Positions 20,667 through 25,767 of a DNA stretch of 25,767 nt are shown piece after piece. The stretch spans positions 1-25,767 of the forward strand of contig URYB01000005.1 in NCBI GenBank assembly GCA_900552085.1. Reading direction: 5' to 3'. Numbering within the stretch: the stretch's first letter is position 1; the number at the start of each line of letters is the position of its first letter. Position numbers and translations under genes: made by a program. The notes beneath the pieces were generated by a model. It was given only the letters and a program-made list of their open reading frames with translations. It ran no database searches and was not told the DNA's origin. The stretch is from an uncultured Lachnobacterium sp. (lineage in GTDB: Bacteria; Bacillota; Clostridia; Lachnospirales; Lachnospiraceae).

Positions 20667-22037
20667 ATGGAAAACGAAAAAGCGAATGCAAATATACTTG
20701 AAACAATGCCTGTGGGAATGCTTTTTATTCGAATGGCGGTGCCAGCGGTATTATCGCAGTTGATCAATATTTTATATAATCTGGTAGACAAAATGTTTAT
20801 CGGACATATGAAGACCGGAGGCGCAGAGTCACTTGCCGGACTCGGCGTAACAACACCGGTCATTTTATTTTTGTCGGCATTTGCCGCATTGGTGAGCATG
20901 GGAGGAGCCCCAAAGACAGCGATTGCGCTTGGCAAAAATGAACATGATGTGTCGGAGCGCATTATGGGAAGCTGCACGGCACTTATGCTTGGCATATCGG
21001 TGGTGCTAACCGTAGGAATGTTGATTTGGGGAAAAGATATTCTGCTCCTGTTTGGTGCCAGCAAAGATACGATCGGATATGCAGTAGATTATATGCGCAT
21101 ATATTGTCTGGGAACTGTTTTTATACAGATGTCATTGGGATTGAATGCATTTATTACCACACAGGGATTTGCTAGAATCAGTATGTTGAATGTGACAATC
21201 GGTGCAGTGATCAATGTCATACTTGATCCGCTCTTAATCTACGGGTGTAATCTTGGAATCAAAGGTGCAGCAATCGCGACCGTTATCGCGCAGGCTCTGT
21301 CATGTGTATTCATTATAAGATTTCTGGTTTCCGAAAAAAGCGCGATAAAGTTGAGAAGAGAATACATCCGGATCGACTGGAAATTATTGTTGCCATGCAT
21401 TTTGCTTGGAACATCCCCGGCGCTTATGCAGATTACGGAGAACATGGTTGCAATCAGTTTTAATACAGTGCATCAGCGGTATGGTGGAGATATGGCGGTT
21501 GCGTCCATGAGTATATTAAATTCTGTTATGCAGTTTGTTATGCTTTTGCTGCCGGGACTGGTGCAGGGAGCACAGCCAATACTAAGCTATAATCTTGGGG
21601 CAGGAAAGATTGAACGAGTCCGGAAAACCTTTCAGTATTTATTGCTTTCCTGTGTGGCAGGAAGCTGTATCATATGGGCAGCATGCATGCTTTTTCCGCA
21701 GAGCATTATCGGAATATTTACGAATGATGTAGCGCTTAGAGCATATTCAGTAACGCCGCTTCGTACTTACCTATGTCTGCTTTGTATTTATGGAGTACAG
21801 GTTGCTTGTCAGTACAGCTTTGTGGCGCTTGATCAGGCAAAGACAGCTATTTTTCTGACGATATGGAGAAAAATCATTTTGCTTATTCCATTGATTTTCT
21901 TTTTACCCCATATTGTTTCTGATCCGACGATCGGCGTATTTCTGGCAGAACCAATTGCGGATTTTGTGGCAGTGGGTACCACGGGGACACTGTTTTTCAG
22001 GTATTATCGGATGAAATTAGCCGTCAAAGAAATGTAA
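20667..22037 (+). CDS. MATE family efflux transporter (MepA-like)
   Basis: ATG 20667 (MENEKANANI) is preceded by AGAGGTG with suitable spacing; ATG 20646 has no ribosome site. The 456-residue protein has 12 predicted helices and MATE signatures: VPAVLSQLINILYNLVDKMF IGHM, GGAPKTAIALGKNE, GLNAFITTQGFARISMLNVT and ILDPLLIYGCNLGIKGAAIA. The second bundle starts with GTSPALMQITENMVAISFNT and contains LGAGKIERVRKTFQY. This layout is that of MepA/NorM-type multidrug exporters. It is intact and of normal length. The two-component system follows 71 bases later from its own promoter, so co-regulation is possible but not shown. Substrate unknown. Confidence 0.9.
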   Translation: MENEKANANILETMPVGMLFIRMAVPAVLSQLINILYNLVDKMFIGHMKTGGAESLAGLGVTTPVILFLSAFAALVSMGGAPKTAIALGKNEHDVSERIMGSCTALMLGISVVLTVGMLIWGKDILLLFGASKDTIGYAVDYMRIYCLGTVFIQMSLGLNAFITTQGFARISMLNVTIGAVINVILDPLLIYGCNLGIKGAAIATVIAQALSCVFIIRFLVSEKSAIKLRREYIRIDWKLLLPCILLGTSPALMQITENMVAISFNTVHQRYGGDMAVASMSILNSVMQFVMLLLPGLVQGAQPILSYNLGAGKIERVRKTFQYLLLSCVAGSCIIWAACMLFPQSIIGIFTNDVALRAYSVTPLRTYLCLLCIYGVQVACQYSFVALDQAKTAIFLTIWRKIILLIPLIFFLPHIVSDPTIGVFLAEPIADFVAVGTTGTLFFRYYRMKLAVKEM

Positions 22038-22045
22038 GTTATAAA

Positions 22046-22074
22046 TTGAAGCTTCTACGGATTGATGTTAATAT
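22046..22074 (+). promoter_or_regulatory. Promoter of the two-component operon
   Basis: TTGAAG (22046-22051), 17 bp, TAATAT (22069-22074). The start of transcription would lie about 25-30 bases before ATG 22109. Confidence 0.5.
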
Positions 22075-22108
22075 GGTGGTATCAGTTTTTGAATCACGAG
22101 GGAGAACA

Positions 22109-22771
22109 ATGCCGGACATTATTATCGTAGAGGACAACCGGGAGATCGGTACACTTTTGTGCGATTTCCTGCGAAAAGAAAATTATACGGTGAGCCTTGC
22201 GGACACCGGGGAAAAGGCGCTTGAAATCTTTGAGCAGTACGGTGCCAATCTTGTCGTGCTTGATATTGGGCTGCCGGGCGTGGACGGTTATTCCGTCTGC
22301 TCCAAAATAAGAGAGACTTCGAACGCACATATTATGATTGCGACTGCAAGGGATGACAAGGAAAGTACGTTAAAGGGGCTGCAGCTCGGTGCGGATGATT
22401 ACATCTGTAAACCGTATGATATCGATATTCTGATCGCCAAGATCAACGGCATTTTCAAACGAAAATATGCATTGGATGAAATCGTATGCGACAATCTGAA
22501 ATTGAACAATGTCACGCAGACGCTTACCGTGGATGGAACACCGGTCAATGTCACGGAAAAGGAATTCCAGTTGCTGAAACTGCTGGTCGAAAATAAAGGA
22601 ACGACATTGAAGAAGGAATACCTATTCAACCGCATATGGGGAAGCGACAGTGAATCGGAGCTGCAGACGCTCACGGTACATATCAAGTGGCTGCGGGAGA
22701 AGATCGAGCAGGATTCGAAAAAGCCAAAACATATAATTACGGTTTGGGGAACGGGATACCGATATGAATAA
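22109..22771 (+). CDS. OmpR-family response regulator
   Basis: ATG 22109 follows GAGGGAG; longer upstream readings lack a ribosome site. The 220-residue protein has a receiver domain (1-115) with the acidic pair Glu8-Asp9, phospho-acceptor Asp52 in VVLDIGLPG, Thr79 and Lys101 (KPYD). The C-terminal winged helix (about 130-220) contains VTEKEFQLLKLLVENKGTTL and the recognition region TLTVHIKWLREKIEQDSKKP, ending ITVWGTGYRYE. It is an activator or repressor of nearby transporter genes. The kinase gene overlaps it by 8 bases. Paired 11-bp-spaced repeats before the permease gene at 23924 are its likely target. Confidence 0.9.
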   Translation: MPDIIIVEDNREIGTLLCDFLRKENYTVSLADTGEKALEIFEQYGANLVVLDIGLPGVDGYSVCSKIRETSNAHIMIATARDDKESTLKGLQLGADDYICKPYDIDILIAKINGIFKRKYALDEIVCDNLKLNNVTQTLTVDGTPVNVTEKEFQLLKLLVENKGTTLKKEYLFNRIWGSDSESELQTLTVHIKWLREKIEQDSKKPKHIITVWGTGYRYE

Positions 22772-23852
22772 CTACAAAAAATTTGCGGCGAAGTTCTGGG
22801 GCGTGGAGCTTATGATCATTGCACTTGCGAATATCGTTTATTATGTGACTGCAAATGATCAGGAACCGAGCATTGCGCGTGTGCAGGATAAGACCGACGC
22901 AATCTACAAGATCATTTATACACAGACAGACTACAGAACCTGGATTCTCATGGATATTGTCCTGGGAATTCTGTTTTTGCTGTCTGTTTTTTTGATCTGT
23001 TATATTGGAAAGAAGATCATAAAGCCGTTTGAACAGATGCAGTCGCTGACCGAGGAACTGGCGAAAGGAAATCTTTCGGTGCCGATCAAAGCCGAAAAAA
23101 GCAAATTCTTAGGCAGATTCCTATGGGGAATGGATATGCTGCGTGAAACACTGGAGAACAACAAAGAAAAAGAACTTGCGCTGCAAAAAGAAAAAAAGAC
23201 ACTGATCCTGTCACTGACACATGACATCAGAACGCCGTTATCTGCGATCCGGCTGTATGCGAAGGCGCTGGCAGAGGATCTTTATACGACCGGGGAGCAG
23301 CGCGTCGAAGCATGCGAGGGAATTGAAAAGAACGTAAAAGAGATTGAGGCGTATGTCAATGAGATCACGCTTGCATCGAGGGAGGATTTCCTGCAACTGA
23401 GCGTCGATCAGGGGGAAGTGTATCTGTCCGATGTGATCGAGGCAATCCGAGGACTTTATGAGGAAAAACTGCACAATTTGCATACCGGATTTCAGATTGC
23501 ATCCTACACCGATCTGTTGCTGAAAGGCGATGCGGACCGGCTGATCGAGGTGTTGCAGAATCTTTTGGAAAACGCAATCAAATACGGGGACGGCAAGCGT
23601 ATTTCCATCGATTTTTCGGAGGAAGAGGACTGCAGACTGATCACGGTAAGAAATTCCGGATGCAGCTTAAAGCAGGAAGAACTTGTGAATCTGTTTGATT
23701 CTTTTTATCGCGGAAGCAATGTCGGCTCGGCAGACGGTTCGGGGCTTGGACTGTATATCAGCCGGCAGTTGATGCAAAAAATGGACGGGGAAGTATTTGC
23801 GGAAATCAAGGAGGATGATTTTTGCGCGACCATTGTTGTGCGAAAAGCATAA
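22764..23852 (+). CDS. Sensor histidine kinase
   Basis: The start overlaps the end of the regulator gene. The 362-residue protein has two membrane helices (about 12-30 and 60-82) around an external loop of only about 30 residues. A HAMP-like segment follows (IIKPFEQMQSLTEELAKGN, 85-103), then the H-box SLTHDIRTPLSAI with His153, the N-box LLENAIKYG with Asn270 and the G-box GSGLGLYISRQLM (about 325-337). The small external loop and the FtsX-type permease next to it recall kinases that sense through a permease, as in Bce-type peptide antibiotic modules; that link is inference. The protein ends 71 bases before the permease gene. Confidence 0.9.
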   Translation: MNNYKKFAAKFWGVELMIIALANIVYYVTANDQEPSIARVQDKTDAIYKIIYTQTDYRTWILMDIVLGILFLLSVFLICYIGKKIIKPFEQMQSLTEELAKGNLSVPIKAEKSKFLGRFLWGMDMLRETLENNKEKELALQKEKKTLILSLTHDIRTPLSAIRLYAKALAEDLYTTGEQRVEACEGIEKNVKEIEAYVNEITLASREDFLQLSVDQGEVYLSDVIEAIRGLYEEKLHNLHTGFQIASYTDLLLKGDADRLIEVLQNLLENAIKYGDGKRISIDFSEEEDCRLITVRNSGCSLKQEELVNLFDSFYRGSNVGSADGSGLGLYISRQLMQKMDGEVFAEIKEDDFCATIVVRKA

Positions 23853-23858
23853 TGTGCA

Positions 23859-23892
23859 TTTAAGGATTGTTTAATAATTTCTCCTGTAAGAT
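23859..23892 (+). promoter_or_regulatory. Direct repeats and -10 before the permease gene
   Basis: TTTAA occurs at 23859-23863 and 23870-23874, 11 bp apart, the spacing of OmpR/PhoB-class tandem sites. TAAGAT (23887-23892) is a possible -10 and no good -35 exists, as in activator-dependent promoters. Confidence 0.4.
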
Positions 23893-23923
23893 GAGTACAT
23901 CAAACGAGGGGAGGAACGTTAAA

Positions 23924-25767
23924 ATGCTTTTTCGTATTTTGAAAAAAGATTTGAAAAGAAAAAAAGTAATGAACGCAATATTGCTTTGCTTTATTCTGCT
24001 GGCAACGATGTTCGTGGCGAGTGGAATCAGCAATGTTGTTTCCGTTATGAACGGAACGGATTCCTATCTGGATAAAGCGGGAATCGGCGATTATGTGGTC
24101 ATCTCGATGGGGGCAGACAGCAAAGCGAACATCGATGAGATCCTGCATGAGATGGAATCCATCCGGGATTATCGCATTGAGCCGGTTGTATTCGGAGAAA
24201 AATCCAATCTGAAAGATATGGACGGAGAAGAACTGCAGGCAAAGAATTCCGTTATCTACCAGTCCGTCGAGGACAGCCAGCTTAAATTTTTTGATAAAGA
24301 GAATAAGCAGATTACGGAAATCAAGCTGGGGCATGCATATGCAACCGGTGATTTTATGGAGAAAAATCATTTACAGCCGGGAGATAAAATCAGGATTACG
24401 CACAACAGTATTTCCTTTACGGTAACGCTGGACGGTATGGCAAAGGATGCGCTTTTAGGGTCTTCCATGATGGGCAACAGCCGTTTCCTTTTTCATCGGG
24501 AGGAGATCAAGAAGCTGCTTTCGGATGAAACTATTTACAATGGATATCAGGGACAGATCAGCTATATCGACCTAAAGGATGAGGCGGGTGTATCGGAGAT
24601 CGCTTCGGCTATCTCACAAGCTCCGGGTATCATGTTTTCCGGCGCACGTTCGCTGATAAAAATGTGCTATGTCATGGATATGATCGTTGCGTTTACGATG
24701 CTGATCTTAAGCATCTGCCTGATCATTGTGTCGTTTGTTGTGTTAAAGTTTTCCATCACGTTTACGATCTCCGAGGAGTTTCGTGAGATCGGTGTGATGA
24801 AAGCAATCGGTATCAGCAATTTCAAGATCCGGAGTCTCTACCTGACAAAGTATCTGATGTTGGCAGTTGTCGGAGCGTTTGTGGGATTTTTTATGAGTAT
24901 TCCGTTTTCCGATCTGTTACTGCGATCGGTCAGCAGCAATATGGTTCTGGAGGCAGATAACCATTTCCTGTTGTCGGTTCTGGGAGCGATTCTGGTCGTT
25001 ATTGTCATTTTGCTGTTTGCGTTTCGTTGTACGAAGCTGGTGAAGAAGTCTTCTCCGATCGATGCGATCCGTTCGGGGCAGACGGGCGAACGTTATAAGA
25101 AGAAGTCGCCGTTTCGTCTGGTTAAAAGCCACGGAAGCACCGGTTTCTTTATGGCGGTCAATGATGTGTTCAGTGCACCAAGGCGGTATATGACGATCAT
25201 AATCACATTCTTTTTGTGTACGTTGTTTGTGCTGGTATTTGTCAATACCTCATCAACGATGCGAAGCGATACCTTTATTACAACATTCGGAACGCGGAGT
25301 GATCTGTATTACACCGATCTGACGAAAGCGATGAGCAGCATGAATCCGGATGGCAGAAAGCAGATTGAGGAGTACTTTGCAAAAACGGAAGCGCTGCTTA
25401 AGAAAAACGGAATGCCTGCGAAGCTTTGTGTGGAAACACAGTACAAATATAAGGTTCGATTCAATGGGAAAGATTATTCCATCAATTGTCAGCAGGGAAT
25501 CCATACGAAAGCATCCGCGTACGAATATACCGAAGGGGTGGTTCCGCAAAACAAAAATGAGATTGCGATTACACCGACGGTCAGCAAATTGACAGGGGCG
25601 AAACTTGGAGACACCGTAACGATCGATTTTGGAACCGGGACACTTGATTGCGTTGTGGTTGCTTATTTTCAAAGCATGAATCAGCTGGGAGAAGTCATAC
25701 GGCTTCACGAGGATGCACCGACTGATTTTACCTATATTGCCAATGTCATGAGTTATCAGATCGATTT
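23924..25767 (+). CDS. FtsX-type ABC transporter permease (partial, runs off the window)
   Basis: ATG 23924 follows GAGGGGAGG. The frame stays open for 614 codons to the end of the window, so the C-terminus is not seen. It starts MLFRILKKDLKRKKVMNAIL with membrane helix 1 (about 17-37), then an extracellular domain (about 40-245). A block of helices follows (about 246-360), containing FtsX-type VMKAIGISNFKIRSLYLTKY. After the linker KKSSPIDAIRSGQTGERYKK, a second half begins with RRYMTIIITFFLCTLFVLVF (about 425-445) and another extracellular region. This two-half build is that of MacB/FtsX-type permeases over 750 residues long. No ABC ATPase gene lies between kinase and permease, where it usually is; it may be downstream. 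The role is probably export or sensing of peptide or lipid substrates. Confidence 0.85.
   Translation, partial: MLFRILKKDLKRKKVMNAILLCFILLATMFVASGISNVVSVMNGTDSYLDKAGIGDYVVISMGADSKANIDEILHEMESIRDYRIEPVVFGEKSNLKDMDGEELQAKNSVIYQSVEDSQLKFFDKENKQITEIKLGHAYATGDFMEKNHLQPGDKIRITHNSISFTVTLDGMAKDALLGSSMMGNSRFLFHREEIKKLLSDETIYNGYQGQISYIDLKDEAGVSEIASAISQAPGIMFSGARSLIKMCYVMDMIVAFTMLILSICLIIVSFVVLKFSITFTISEEFREIGVMKAIGISNFKIRSLYLTKYLMLAVVGAFVGFFMSIPFSDLLLRSVSSNMVLEADNHFLLSVLGAILVVIVILLFAFRCTKLVKKSSPIDAIRSGQTGERYKKKSPFRLVKSHGSTGFFMAVNDVFSAPRRYMTIIITFFLCTLFVLVFVNTSSTMRSDTFITTFGTRSDLYYTDLTKAMSSMNPDGRKQIEEYFAKTEALLKKNGMPAKLCVETQYKYKVRFNGKDYSINCQQGIHTKASAYEYTEGVVPQNKNEIAITPTVSKLTGAKLGDTVTIDFGTGTLDCVVVAYFQSMNQLGEVIRLHEDAPTDFTYIANVMSYQID

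Noticed and set aside
1..25767. CRISPR array, tRNA, rRNA, insertion sequence or prophage
   Set aside because: No regularly spaced repeats beyond the three 33-bp copies, no cloverleaf or rRNA-like segment, and no transposase, integrase or phage structural protein was recognised on either strand.

Overview
The window looks like chromosomal DNA from a low-GC Gram-positive of the class Clostridia, most likely a Lachnospiraceae-type gut anaerobe. The basis is AT-rich coding sequence, strong AGGAGG ribosome sites, TTGACA/TATAAT-type promoters, and a repertoire of GNAT acetyltransferases, MATE pumps, WYL and MarR regulators, a cytidylate-kinase-like protein and an FtsX-type permease beside a two-component system. 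This is recognition from protein sequence, not a database result. No tRNA, rRNA, CRISPR array, insertion sequence or prophage was recognised.

Layout. Positions 1-1785 are a graveyard of broken genes, mainly GNAT fragments, including a GNAT head joined to a MerR tail. Positions 1791-4425 hold an intact GNAT, an alpha/beta hydrolase and an AAA ATPase with a nuclease-like C-terminus, preceded by three 33-bp repeats. Positions 4480-5266 hold a composite pseudogene (GNAT plus sugar O-acetyltransferase) and another GNAT stub. Positions 5337-6081 are an MNT/HEPN toxin-antitoxin pair. Positions 6303-7722 are a WYL regulator and a GyrI-like protein fused to an acetyltransferase tail. Positions 7810-9581 are a MarR regulator and a MATE pump broken by deletion. 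Positions 9693-11885 are an acyl-CoA thioesterase-like hydrolase with a nonsense codon, a coiled-coil-rich hypothetical protein and a small membrane protein. Positions 11929-13656 are a leader ORF, two terminator hairpins and a MutS2-like ATPase cut off at its 3' end. Positions 13658-17656 are a GNAT, an internally deleted MFS transporter, an intact MATE pump and a cytidylate-kinase-like protein. Positions 17761-20299 are a flavodoxin and TetR divergent pair, two convergent genes that both lost their 3' ends, and a HigBA-type pair. Positions 20667-25767 are an intact MATE pump, an OmpR-type regulator and histidine kinase, and an FtsX-type permease running off the window.

The dominant pattern is repeated loss of gene middles. 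At least nine junctions join the start of one gene to the end of the same or another gene, several across a few bases of possible shared sequence. Intact genes lie between the broken ones, most with their own promoter or terminator. It reads as a belt of single-gene accessory modules that is gained and then eroded by short illegitimate deletions. The most testable regulatory candidates are the leader/terminator arrangement before the MutS2-like gene, the 33-bp repeats before the ATPase, the twin hairpins with a nearly identical loop before the MATE gene at 15687, and the terminator in the 5' leader of the DUF2798-like gene.
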